Shown here: positions 22,437-34,491 of the stretch, piece by piece | Layout of the letters: each line of letters opens with the position of its first letter | Position numbering within the stretch: position 1 is the first letter of the stretch | Origin: Xylaria sp. FL1777 | Lineage: Eukaryota; Ascomycota; Sordariomycetes; Xylariales; Xylariaceae | Length of the DNA stretch: 64,000 bases | NCBI GenBank assembly: GCA_022578965.1 | Contig: MU400568.1 | Location: 124,001-188,000 of the forward strand | Direction: 5' to 3' | The notes under the pieces: model-generated | What the model was told of the DNA's origin: nothing | Databases searched by the model: none | What the model saw: only the letters and a program-made list of their open reading frames with translations | Translations under genes and position numbers: made by a program

Positions 22437-25108
22437 TTTCTTTAGTAAAGTATGAATTATGAAGATACTATACTTGAATGTAGTAAGAGATGGGGAGGGC
22501 TGAATGTGCAATGCTTTGGAAAGTGAAAGTGATAGATGAAGAAAAGCATCGACTGGGTGACCAGGAGATCATTTTATATACACAACTCCTGCCCATCTCA
22601 GAGCATAACGTGACTATGCCGATATTTTACCAGTCAATGACATGATTCTTAGAGATTCTTTCCTTCAATGTTGCAGCTGGTATACTTGTCTTGCAGATTG
22701 AGATCGAATATTATATCGGGGGCATTAGTAACCTAGTCTCTCATCCTTGACTCTACAGCATGCACTTCAATACTAAGAGGTCCGAGCCATATGAACTAAA
22801 AATGTCGATGGTGATCGTCTAGAACAACTCCCCTTGTTTGGGTAATGGGATTGGTCAATATCACAGTTACTAATAGTCAGTGCTGTGAAAGAGAGGCTTC
22901 CCCACTAGATACTCTCCGTGGCCCTCCTATATCTCGCAGGATCTATGTCGCGGCCTTCGGCCAAACCTGGGGTCAAATGATCTGCAACGTGCGGGAGTCA
23001 GCAATGATCATACGTGGCTGCATAGTGAGTGCCTAGCAGCAGAACGATCTGGGATCATAGGCTCCTAGTGGTATATTTTTCTTGAACAAGTCACACTTTG
23101 AAAGGCTTTCCGGTGGCGCAGTCATAAGGCCGCGAATTAATACCATAGCCGTGGTTGCCCTCATGATGACTGCATGAAAATCATCTCCATTATTCGTACA
23201 AAACATTTCACCAACCTAATAAGTTAGGCTATAGACTGCCGGGCCACTATAATGATGACGATACTAATAATCCTTGAATGATTCTACGCGGTGTAACCAC
23301 CATTACTTATGTAATTGAAGTATCATGCATTCACACTTATATATCACGAGACATTCTGTGCAACGTTCACCTAGGGACGGCATACTGACCCCATTACGTA
23401 CCTTTATTCACATATCAGTTAACTTCAATAAGACTAAATTATTCATAGGACGAAATGCTTGTATATATATTTGTATCAGCTTGTTAACTATTCACAAGTC
23501 TAGGATAGTTTGTATTTTCTTTTCCTTGTATGGGGAAAATATTGCTTTTGTTCAATCGCTAGCTCACCGTCCTGCCAGGAACGGATCTTCTAATAGGATA
23601 CCTTATACCGGCCGTTATCGGAACGGCAAAATGCGGCATTGAGCCCTGTTTATATGTATTATTCGTAAATTGCCTTATGAAAGAATAAGCTGACGTCTGC
23701 TGTATTGCAGCACGGACGTTTTCACTACGCGAGATGTACGAAGCAATCGCATGGATGTTTATGAACAGAAATGTAAGCAAGTAATGTTTATACTAATAAA
23801 TACAATAAATTAGTTTTTACTACATGACAATATTTATGTTTAAAGAGGTATAATGAAAATTTTATTTCAAAATTCAATATGTTACTAGTTACTCCGTACA
23901 TAATTTATTTATTACCATTTTTTAACATTTAATGTGCATGTTTCATCAAATTGTTTTCATCTTCATCTAACTTTTCACTTTTTAATTTACATCTATTGAA
24001 ACTACACTATATTCATGCTGCATACCTGGTCCTCCTCCCCGCGTATACTTGATCCTATATATACTATTCAACCAAGAGACTTCTGTATATAATTTACATA
24101 ACGCTAATTCATGGAGCTATATGCGGTACAGATCTTCACCACTAACAGCACTGTTTATTCCCCACTGTGAGCATGAAATCCCCTCAGATTCAGCCCTAGA
24201 TTATTTCATTCTATAAGGCTTAGTCTTACATGAGACTTATTAGTAGGGTTATTCATATTGTAATCAACCTTAAGGATTTCCCCGTTCGTGACAGCATGCA
24301 AAACCGCTACGCCACAAATGGTCCGCGAGTGGGTAACCGGAAAGCCTATAACTTAGATTACCCGCCCAAGATTACATCAGAAAGTCACAAGATGTGAATG
24401 GTAGCAACTGCAAGTAAGTACAAACTAGGCTGGATAGAAAGATGTCTGTCTATGCAAGATGCTGATGAAGCTAATTAGGTAGGGTTTATTTGCAGAGGCG
24501 TCAGCACTCAAGTTACTGTTACGTAACGTACCACCATCATGAGTTTTTCGATACGACACAGCAGCCAGTAACTTAGCTAGAATCATGTCAAACTCTTCGG
24601 GGTGTGTATAGAAGAAGTATGAATATCAAACGTACGGCTACCGTTGCTATAAAATACAATGCGTAAGTCAACTTCATCCAACATCTTCATGCAACGATCA
24701 CAAATTATCTACGCAATACTAAAAACTAGCAGCCCCGCAAGGGGTTACGTTATCCTGGAAGGAAATGGCGGAAACTTCGAAGCACATGGAGCTTCAGGAG
24801 AGGATCCCCGGTGAATGATCCTTCTCTCTCGTGTTTTCATTGAGATCCGCTGACAAGCGACATGGCGTGCTACCTGTGCGACGAGAACAACATGTACGCC
24901 GAAATAAAAACATATGATCATAGAAACGAGGGTCGGTGTAGCTTTTCGTCAATGGTATAAGTGTCATGATGACTTTTCGCGATATAATCAAGAACCGTGT
25001 CCGTACCCTAAGACCCTGAATCAACATATCTAGATTCAACTTCACCCTATATGATTTCACGCTCATTAGTCTTGTAATATTCTCAGTTGCTAACTTTCAA
25101 CTCTCATA
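22437..25108. other. Long AT-rich intergenic region
   Basis: About 2.7 kb, very AT-rich between 23780 and 24060. No open frame has recognisable content. The only structured element I see is a tRNA-like remnant at about 24262-24322, listed separately. The last 100 bp hold the promoter of the amino-acid oxidase gene. Confidence 0.55.
24262..24322 (-). ncRNA. tRNA-like remnant (possible tRNA-Asp or SINE head)
   Basis: Read on the minus strand it contains TGGCGTAGCGG, a good RNA polymerase III box A. An anticodon-loop-like CTGTCAC (GUC) follows, then a weak box B-like GGTTGATTAC about 45 nt after box A, which is the tRNA spacing. Acceptor-stem pairing is not visible, so it is not a working tRNA. 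Mutation or RIP of a former tRNA, or a tRNA-derived SINE, would explain it. Confidence 0.3.
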
Positions 25109-26851
25109 ATGCACGTTGGTATCGTGGGTGCCGGTGTTTCCGGCCTCTACTCTGCTCTCTTGTTGCGCCGTGAAGGCCACAAGGTAACGGTATTCGAGGC
25201 CGCGGACCGCGTTGGTGGTCGTATTTACACATATAGATTTAGCCCCCAAGCTAAGTCCGAGGACATCTACTTTGAGGCTGGGGCGATGCGCATTCCCCGA
25301 TCATCACTTCACTCAAAGGTCTTTGATCTAATCCGTTATCTTAACACACACGCCTCTGCCGCAGACAGGATCGAGCTTATCCCTTACATCCTTGACCATG
25401 AGAATAACTTGTCATTTTTCCAGAACCGGAAAGGTCGTTTGCAGGAGAAGGCCTGGGCGGCTAATGCTGGCCTCCCAGAGCAATATCACAACAAAACGCC
25501 CCAGGAGCTCCTTGGCAGCGTCGTCTTGCCATGGCTCACGCTTCTTCGCAAAGACTTCGACGCCGGATTCCTCGAGTTGCTCAAATACGACGAGTACTCT
25601 TTCCGAGCGTATCTCCGTTCTGTTGTCGGCTGGCCCCACGAGGTCATTGAGTTTGTCGAGTTGTTCTGCTCACAGACTAACCAATATGATTTGAGTTTCA
25701 CCGAGATCATCGTTCAAAATCTCGACTTCGACACGGAGAAGGTTCGAACTTTCCATGGGCTCTCCTCTTCCATTTTCTCCTTTGTACTGTAACTAATACA
25801 TGTTCTGTTTAGTGGGCGACAGTCCGAGATGGTATGTCGCGGGTGACTCAGAGCGCCGCGTCTCTGGTAGGCTCTAGCAATATACGCCTTAACTCGCGTG
25901 TGGTCCGTATTGCTACCGTCGCTCAAGACCGGGTTGAAATAACAGCTCAAGAGCTTCATCAAACGTTTACGGCTCAGTTCGATAAGATCATAATTGCGAC
26001 ACCTCCGTCTGCCCTTCATAGTATCACTGATCGCCCGACATGGAGTTTTATGAAGGAGCAGTCGATCAGGGGCATGCATTACGAGCCTCTTTATAAGATC
26101 GGTCTACACTTCAGAACCCGTTTCTGGGAACGTTCAACTATCAACTCTTGCTTCGGGGGGCAGAGCACAACAGACCTTCGCTTCCGATGGATCGTGTTTC
26201 CCTCTAATGATCTTGGTGGCAATGGCTCTGGAGTCCTGTTGCTGTATAGCTGGATGAGCGACGCTGCTAAATGGGCCAGACTCTCGCGATCTGAGCGCGT
26301 CAAGATATGTCTGCACGACCTCAGCAAGTTTTATGCGGACGAGCCAGCGGTCAACGTATACGAGCAATATATCGAGGCATTTGATGTTCTATGGTCAGAG
26401 GAGTCCGCAGGGGGCGACGCTATGTTCCTGCCGGGCCAGTTCTCTCGCTTCTTCGAGGCGGCGAGAAAGCCGGAGGGCGCTATCCACTTTGCTGGAGAGC
26501 ATCTATCGAGGCATCATACGTGGGTTAGTACATCATCCTTGATTCTTACGCCATCTGTCCCGACCCACTGCTATATAGAAACTAACAGGAGGTGCTGGAT
26601 AACAGATTGCAGGGGCTATAGACTCGGCATTACATGCAACTGCAGAAGTACTAGGGCGAAGTGATCAGAGTAAAGGTGTCAAGGGAATCGAGAGTAAGCT
26701 TGACCTTTCTGGTCCCCTAACTCCTCTGGGCCGGGAGTTTTTAACGCTAGACGACAAGCTCCGGGCCCAAAAGACGGATATAAGTTCTCGGAGATACAAG
26801 GCTTGTGTGATCCCCGAGCACATGAATATACAGTATGTGGAGGTTTTCTAG
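25109..26851 (+). CDS. L-amino-acid-oxidase-like flavin monoamine oxidase
   Basis: Three exons: 25109-25741, 25813-26523 and 26606-26851 (introns 71 and 82 nt), 529 aa. The FAD Rossmann motif is GAGVSG near the start, followed by EAADRVGGR. The first splice gives DTEKWATVRDGMSRV, the substrate-entry segment of the family. The second gives GEHLSRHHTWIAGAIDSALHA, the C-terminal FAD-binding signature. Expected reaction: oxidative deamination of an amino acid or amine with release of H2O2 and ammonia. No secretion signal is seen. After the signature about 60 extra residues continue to the stop (ending IQYVEVF), longer than the compact family members; this tail is unassigned. It stands alone, with spacers of more than 2 kb on both sides. 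Confidence 0.87.
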
Positions 26852-27836
26852 ATTTGATCATCCTCTTCTGGTCTTAAGCTGTCTCCTTTTCGTATCCTAA
26901 TAAACAGTTGGTGGCAATAAGTGATGCACTATGAGATAGGGGTTTTTGTTGTGCATAGTGAAATGTATATGTTCGAATCCTATTCGGGATGGCTTGAGCA
27001 TTTGGTAATCACACTTTATCTCCGGCATGATCCATGAAGTACCTAGTTACACTGTAGGCATGTCAACTGATATTGCCAAGTCCCCATGGTGCAGGTGACA
27101 TTCTATGAGACCCATATAGGGGCCCTATGATAGGGCTGATAAATTACTACAATAAGCCTAGGTATCCGTTACTAATGTATACTATAATGTTGCATGCTTT
27201 CAGGGGTATGATGCACCCCTACGGTGTCTTAATCTCGTATTAAGAGTGCTTTATTCAGACTAAGTAGGGGAAAAGAACGGGAGCGACCGTTGCATGCCAA
27301 GGGACTAGACCCCATTGGAAGCATGCAAAGATGTCCCACTCTTGCAGCTCGCCCAAGATTCCGTCATCGAGCAAGTGGTGAATATTTCCAGCAGCACAGA
27401 TGTTTCTCAACCTCCCTTATTTACTACCGTCTATTGAATAGCCGGTCGATAATCAAGAATGGTTTTCATCTCTAGAGCTAGCTCCACACTTCATGTGTCA
27501 CATACACGTAAGAGTATAAGGTTGGCTATTCAAAACCCCTGTATTGTTAACGTGACAGCTAGATGATGTATAAAGTAAGTGTTTAAATCTAGTCAAGCTT
27601 TTTGTGTACTAATATTGTTCACGATAATAGTTTGGAAAAAAGAAAACGCAATAACTACCTAATACATAAAATGCGATTCACTCATTTATTCCCAGCAAGC
27701 TCGCCAGATATTACCCTGACCGCTTGCTGCTTTTGTACTACCATCCCAATTGACACGTCAGCTTGCCCTTAAGCGCACAGTCCTACTTACATAATATGCA
27801 GAGATTATACAGCCCTGCAAACCCATGTTGTCTCCG

Positions 27837-27894
27837 TTGGCTGACTCAGCCAACCCAATCAACGGTGTTTCGTTCTCTTGGCTGACTCAGCCAG
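27837..27894. promoter_or_regulatory. Two TTGGCTGACTCAGCCA palindromes 41 bp apart
   Basis: TTGGCTGACTCAGCCAA (27837-27853) is a perfect palindrome around TGACTCA, and it recurs as TTGGCTGACTCAGCCAG at 27878-27894. TGACTCA is the Gcn4/CPC1/AP-1-type bZIP site; the flanking GC-extension resembles a longer bZIP site. No certain gene start is close, so the target is unknown. Confidence 0.45.
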
Positions 27895-28149
27895 CCGTTC
27901 CGAAATAGAGGAGAAACTGTTTTCGGTTCCCGCGCCTTGCTGACCCTGCAGCGACGTTACGTCTTTCTCGTCTGCTTCATAGGTGTCTTCCAACAGGTTC
28001 AGCAGCTTCTCACATGTCACGAGCACGTCATTATCGTCTCTCACCGCCACCACCAATAGGTCTAGCGCAGACGGAAACGTGGATGCATCCTCGTATATAT
28101 TCACCTTTATTTTTCCCCGCGGGGCATCGCGACAGTGGAGCCATAGCTT
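27859..28149 (-). CDS. Possible gene fragment, unrecognised
   Basis: A minus-strand frame gives credible protein sequence (IKLWLHCRDAPRGKIKV, then EDASTFPSALDLLVVAVRDD, then CEKLLNLLEDTYEADEKDV), ending at 27859. An ATG lies at 28104, but the frame continues upstream to an in-frame TAG at about 28150. That stop could be the end of an intron of about 59 nt (GTGACG..GATAG) or a true stop. No family is recognised. It may be a short gene or the 3' remnant of one. Confidence 0.3.
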   Translation of the reverse strand, partial: KLWLHCRDAPRGKIKVNIYEDASTFPSALDLLVVAVRDDNDVLVTCEKLLNLLEDTYEADEKDVTSLQGQQGAGTENSFSSISERLAESAKRTKHR

Positions 28150-31100
28150 AATATCCTATCTCAGCCATACACTACGTTCACGGGGGTGTGTTTTCTGACG
28201 GAGAGCCCCGTCACCAACTACACTAGACCACATGCAGGTCGAAAATCTACTGGTCTGGAGTGCCGTGTTGCGGCGAATGTCTAGGCCCTAGTACTTTTAG
28301 CTCCAGACTCCGCTCTGCGAGGTACTTTCTAGGCTTTTGCGGCTCTGTCGGCCCCTGGCAGTAGATGCGAAAGACGCTTTAAGAGGAAGGTCCAACATGT
28401 TTGAGCAATTTGGTTAGGGGGTTTAGTTGACAAATACTGCGGGGATTGTTCTGCCTGGCGTCATCGTGTCGGAACAAATGCCGCGGATTTGCCCCGGTGC
28501 CATCGTCGGCTAATCTGATGTTCCCGGGGTTGTCGCATTGATCATGTGCACCGCTCCATCGTCAACAAGCCTGGACATCTGGGCGTATTGCGGTAGCGAG
28601 ATTTCGAAATAGAAGTGAAGCCCGGGTCATTTTTCGGGCTTCGCTCTTGTCATCCCGAGGTAGAGACGAGACCCGAATTCTACACCATAGAAGAGTAGTT
28701 AGAGGGGTGGGCAGAAAATAACGAGCGCGATGTCGGAGTCAACAATGTTTAGTAGTTGTTCATGCTATAAACAAACTAGCACTACTAACTACTATCAATA
28801 CTGAAAAGGGGCTACAGTTTGCTATTGTGGTTATGTAAAAGAAATCATTCATTACAGTGAATTGAAATGCCACTTTACTGGGAGTTGTGGTATATAGCTG
28901 TAATTTTGGTTTCATTACTAAGCCATGATTCTGATTCACAGCACTTCCAGAGATAATTGAGACCTTCACGAACTCCTCCCCATCCAATTGCAGTGAATGA
29001 CACTCTCTACTGAAATCACAATCCACTATAGAAAACCATTCCTGGCTGATGTTACAGGAGTCATGCTGTTGCCTCCTACAAAACTAGATAGGTGTACAGT
29101 TAACGGTAACGTCGTTGTACTGAGTTTGAAGACGTCAGTACCGTTTGTAGCTGTCAAGGGGCAGCCATTCTGTAAAATACAAGTAGAGAGAAAAGACCGT
29201 CATTACACAGACTACAGATGTGACTCCAAACCATCTGAGATGGTCTCTACTCAGTAGCCTCGTTCTCCCTTGGACCTGGATACATATTGTTGACGAGCTC
29301 ATGATACGGGGCGTGTCAATGACTCTCATTATGATACGTACCCAATGCCATGTAAGACGTTAGCTATGAAGACAAGACTAATGGCAGTCCTCTTATGGAT
29401 TTAATTTGATCAAAAAATCACTAGCCATTCAATTAGCAATTGATGCTGATGTCGATGAAGGGTGTGCCTACCTACTAGTCATTCTCATAATCATTGACAG
29501 ACTGAAACGGTTGTCCACGGCAACTCCTATGTAAAGTCGGCGTCCCGAATCTATTCAGCAATTAGAAGTAGCTGAAAATCCGGTTAACATCCTATTGGCC
29601 TGTGGGGATGAACGACATTCAACTATAAGTAGTCTCCTGAGGTAAGAAGCGCTAACATAGCAAGATGTACCTACTACAGTAATGTTAGTTCCAGTATTGG
29701 AAAGGGTTGAGAGGAGAGAAGCGAGAGCGGGAAGCAAAGACTCTGAAAATAAGTTTCATATTAGAGCACACCGCTGAAGTCAAGAGCATCGATGTTAATG
29801 ATAGAGCGGACGAGTACCAACGCCTGAGGATAAGAATGAGCGAGTATAGTAACCAAGATGCTGCCAATTTTGCTCAGAACGTAATGAGGATATGATTCAT
29901 GTAGGGGAGAGCAGATGACCGAGACGGCAGATTGAGGTTCGTTTATTTCATTTTCATCGTAGACTCAAGTGTATCACTTGTTGCGGTCGCAACATGATAT
30001 AAAAGTCATACTGCTTGCCAAGGGATTAGTAATAGGGAGTCGATTCTGTGTTGTGAATAAAGAGACGGAGGGAGGCGTTGGTATATAAAGTACCGTACCT
30101 GGCTACCCAAGAAATACATATGTAAGTAAACACCATTGGGTGCGGAACGGTGTTAGTGGTCCGCTTCCTGGTATACGGGGTAAATATTCCTACTGAGTAG
30201 GTGCCGTAGAGCCGTAGAGAGTAGGATATTCCACAGCCCCGAACAACACCACTTCCGTAATACATGTATGTACGTGGACGGCGAAGCAAGGCCAGTAGGA
30301 TATTGATGTTGTACAGGTAACCGAACTTCTGAACGGAGTACTACCTACATGTAGGTATGCAGTCAGTGTAAGCGACAATACTCCACAGTGTGCTCTAATC
30401 CTATAAACTGTCCCCAGTACCTGCTTGAGTACCAAGTACCCACTCTCCCCAGAGTCCCACCGACCGTCCAGGGCAAAATGCCAGACTGCAAAGCAACCAG
30501 AGACATTGAATCAACCATTCTATTAAATCAATAATGGTGGTTATACACTAACTCTAGAAGTTGAAAGAAGTTAAAGCAGAGATTCTTACAGTATTGCTAG
30601 TATTGCTAGGTGAGTTGGATGGTTTCCGAATATGTACTAGCAAGGTACGAAGACAGTGTATAACCAAACCTGTCACTGTGGCCGCATGTGGCCCGTTTTC
30701 TGTCTTGTTTTTCTTACTTCATAATTAATATCCACCGTGCCATAACTTACCAGAGGGATTACTTGTACAGAAAATCCGCTCGAATTGAATCGATCAGCTG
30801 TCCTAGCACCCACGGTACCTCTCTCTTGTATACGTAGGTACCAATGCACACCGCATGGGGCCACCAGAGAGCAATGTACTTTTGTAACCTGCCCGTTGCA
30901 GTAATGAATGACGTATCGGCATGTCGTGACATGAGACAGTTCAGTCGCAACGATTAAAGGGCGCGGATGACATAGCGCACAGAACCAGAACCAACAATGG
31001 AGAATCGGCATCTGGCGCTTTCTCGATTACATGTAATTCATTGCGCTATGCCGACGTTAATTCTTTTTTTTTTTCCTGTTTGTTTCTCTCTGTCCATCTC

Positions 31101-31233
31101 TCTTCCGTTTTAATAGAGTCAAATCTCAACTTAATGTTAAGACGTCTTCGCCTTGGAACACTGCGACACCACAGCATTTGTGTCTAGACATTCACGCACG
31201 CGATTTTTTTTTTCGGCTGTCGACGGAGTAGCG

Positions 31234-32849
31234 ATGGCCTCCAACGTCGACATCGAAAAGACGGCCGACCTCAACGAGTCCGGGTCTTCCTCGAGCCCGC
31301 GCCGCTCGATGTCCGAAGGTCTCCCCGTGGTTGCCGACGACGAGAAGGTGGATAAGGCACAATTAGGCACTTCTGAACTGCTCGTGTTGTCCACAGCAGG
31401 AGGAGACACGAAGTCGCCGAATGACACGCTGCCGGAGCCCGAACCCGAATCCGACAGCGGCCCGCCTCCGGACGGCGGCGTCGTCGCTTGGCTTCAGTTA
31501 GTGGCCGCGCTTCTAACCAGCATTATCTCATGGGGCACCCCGACTGCGTTTGGCGTCTTCCAGCTGTACTACGTCCAGACCCTCAACCTGCCGCAATGGA
31601 AGGTCTCGTGGATAGGGTCGCTGCAGTTCTTGCTGGTGGCCGCCATGTGCGTCGTCTCGGGCCGCCTGTCAGACGCCGGCTACATCCGATCTACCTACGC
31701 CGTCGGTGCTTTTCTGGTCGTCTTCGGCACCTTCGTCACTAGTCTCGGCACTGAGTACTGGCATTTCTTCCTCGCCCAGGGCCTCACCGTCGGCCTGGGG
31801 CTAGGCACCATGTTTATGCCCCCCTTACAAGTGCTGAGCTCTTACTTTGTGAGAAAACGCACCCTCGTCATGACTCTTGCTACGACGGGCACGAGCATCG
31901 GTGGTCTCTTTCTGCCTGCCATCGTCCAGTATTCAATACCACAGGTCGGGTTTGGTTGGGCCGTCCGAATCTATGGTTTCGTCGCTCTGTTCTGTACCGT
32001 CACCTCTTTTATCTGCATAAAACCACGTCTTCGGCCCAGACGTTCGGGACCTCTTGTGGAATGGGGCGCATTCAAAGAGCCGCCATATCTGCTTTATTCA
32101 ATTGGTGTTTTCCTCCTGTACTTGGGCCTATTCTTCGGTTCATTCTATGTAGGTTCACAGCTTTCAATTTTTCTCCCGTCCGAAACACATGATGAGAATT
32201 ATTTATCAGTTCATATATGTCCCCCTTTTGGGCCGCGCTAATCACCCTCAGATCAACACCTTCGCCCGTAACATTATCGGTTTTTCTACTACCGACTCGG
32301 TCCGACTTCTCTTAATTCAAAATGGTGTAAGCATTCCGGCTCGACCTTTAGTCGGGTACATTGCGAACTACCACGTTGGCCCCATGAACACATATATCGT
32401 AACAGTCATACTCTTCGCTATCATTACCTTGGCGTGGATAGCTGTTCATGATGCACCGGGATTATATGTGTATTCTGTATTCCTGGGCCTCACGAATGGT
32501 GTGTGTCAGGGAATGTTCCTCGGTTCCTTGGCCAGCTTGACGGACGACAACCGAAAGATGGGCACACGCATAGGCATGGAATACGTTGTTTTTGGTCTTG
32601 CGACACTCGCAGGTCCGCCAGTAAGTTTATTCTATGGGTTTATATTTTCTCGTTCAACGCCGCAGGAAACCTCCCCATCCCCTCCGCTAACCTCGTGTGT
32701 CATAGATCGCAGGTAAAATCATTGATAGCTCGGGAGGTCGGTTCACGTACGCACAGCTATACGCCGGGCTTACTGTCCTTCTCTCTTCGGGGTTCTACAT
32801 CGCAGCAAGATGTGCAAAGACAGGGCTGCATCTAAAGGTAAAGGTGTAA
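31234..32849 (+). CDS. MFS transporter, monocarboxylate-permease (MCT) type
   Basis: Three exons: 31234-32148, 32252-32620 and 32706-32849 (introns 103 and 85 nt), 475 aa. The start MASNVDIEK is the first ATG of the frame. About 80 polar, acidic residues precede PDGGVVAWLQLVAA, the conserved first-helix entry of fungal MCT-like permeases. GRLSDAG matches the loop 2-3 motif. Splice 1 restores GSFYINTFARNIIGFS; splice 2 restores LAGPPIAGKIIDSSGG, both typical. Twelve membrane helices are expected in the plasma membrane, moving monocarboxylates or similar small acids or drug-like molecules with protons. The substrate is unknown. Confidence 0.9.
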
Positions 32850-33221
32850 TCCTGCTAATTGATCTGACATCCCAAAACAAATGAATTGAAGCTCGATTCT
32901 TCCGTTTTTTTGGACGTCTTCCCTTTTAGAAGTCTGGATAGAACTACTGTAAATAGAAAGCCTGAAGTATGCCCAATTCCCAGATAGAGCGACAACAGGC
33001 TCTGCGGAGCACTGTTCATTATTGAAACTGAGTACCTAGCCATGGTGGGTTCCCTCGTTTATTAGTTGCCCTACTCTTCGAAGGGGAATCGGCAGAAAGC
33101 CTCTAGCCATACTGCGTTGTTCAAAGATTAGAGCTCAACGTAGAGAAAGCGACATATTTAGCCATTATGAGCTAACTTTTCGTATCTCCTTGCTAATTCC
33201 GACCGCTGTACTTTCAGAAGA
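32850..33221. other. Intergenic between convergent genes
   Basis: 372 bp between the 3' ends of the transporter and the rhodopsin-domain gene. Nothing else is recognised. Confidence 0.5.
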
Positions 33222-34491
33222 TTATGCGTTGTGAAGTAGAGCTGAATCCTTAAACCTAACTTGGTTATCTATACATATAAAGTCAAGTTCCGCAAACTGC
33301 GCATTTCTCCCATAGACGCTGAAGTCGCCTGCTCCTCCACGCTTTTTCTTATCTTTCCCAGCAGAACCTATAGTGATAATTGATAAGAGAGGGGGTTTGG
33401 TGGAACATGTGTCGCCGTTCCTGTCCGATCCTCCGCTCCAGTGTTCAATCGTGTCCCTCACCCTTTTATGCACCATTCGGAAAATAGGCGATAACGGGGG
33501 AAGGTCGGCAATAACCTCTGCCACGTTGCGCTCAATAAGTGTGAATATAAAGACCTCATGAAGTCCCCAGGTATAATCCGGGTTGTAAAAGGTATTAACC
33601 AAAGCAAGGTGGGCAAAAGAAATAGCGACAACCCTGTCCCAGAGGAACATATTAGCTTGGATACATAGGGGTAAAAGATCGTAGGAAATATGTACAACAA
33701 GCCAGAACCAGTTAAGGAGAGTAGCACGACTTTTTTCCTTAAACTTAATTGCAGTTTACCGAAGAAGTATATCGGGGATAAGGCATAAAATATGTCCGTG
33801 ACGCTGCCGATAGCTGGAGTTGAAATTTTAATCCTCAAATCTCAGATAATGCTGATAGGAAGAAGGACCAACCTTGGGATACCACATGAGCCGTGAGAAG
33901 GAAGCTTGGTGGTCGAACAGTTCCTGGGATATCGGGTGTCCAGGCCTTCTGGAGCGGGCTGGCTTGGAGCAACCAGGCAATCACCTGGCAGGCACTCGCG
34001 CCCGTGGTGATGGCGATTAGCCCATAGATAATCCACATTGCTCGTTGATGTGCTCCAGTGATTAGAGCAAGCAAGAAGATGCTGACTGAGACCTTTGTGC
34101 CCCAGAGGGCGATAGATCCAAGGAGAATTACGTAAAGTATATACTTCCTGGTTATATTTCTTTGCTCGATATCCAGGAACTGGAGGTGCCGACCGTATCC
34201 ATTGAACACTGCCGCGACCCCCAAAATATTCCCAGCCATATTGAATGCCTAGTAATTAGGGGTGTTAGTATACGATTTCTGTGCATGAACAAGTTTGGGG
34301 CCGCGTACAAACCCAATGAAGATAAACAGGTCATCGAATCCAAGCCTTTTTTTGAGCCAAACCTTAGATAAGATGCGAGCGCCAGTGGAAAGAGATATGA
34401 GAACGCTAAGCATCAACGCTATAATGAGGTTTTGTTTTCCTCGATCTTCCTCTTCCAGGCCAGGGTTGAAGAGGACATCGTGAGAGCTCAT
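33222..34491 (-). CDS. Rhodopsin-domain integral membrane protein (PTH11-like fold)
   Basis: Four exons: 34491-34309, 34248-33873, 33813-33696 and 33633-33222 (introns 60, 59 and 62 nt), 362 aa. Seven hydrophobic segments begin with LIIALMLSVLISLSTGARI. GFDDLFIFIGF is the W/F-DD motif before helix 2. YGRHLQFLD after helix 2 matches the G-x-G-RH pattern, and VTDIFYALSPIYFF matches the D-x-x-x-x-x-x-P helix of the fungal rhodopsin domain (PF20684). The last exon ends the core with NVAEVIADLPPLSPIF and a charged cytoplasmic tail. Members are orphan membrane proteins, sometimes receptors in host sensing; no ligand can be proposed. There is no CFEM domain. Confidence 0.87.

Larger units (their letters stand above)
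26852..31233. other. Long intergenic region with scattered signals
   Basis: About 4.4 kb without a confident gene. It contains a protein-like minus-strand fragment (27859-28149) and a pair of palindromes with TGACTCA (27837-27894), both listed separately. 30000-30470 is rich in short palindromes such as TACCTACATGTAGGTA. The last 150 bp before the MFS transporter are pyrimidine-rich, as in strong fungal promoters. Open frames at 28760-29330 and 29685-29895 lack any recognisable content. Confidence 0.5.

Noticed and set aside
26965..26985. GTTCGAATCC, a T-arm-like string
   Set aside because: No box A at tRNA distance and no pairing stems on either side.
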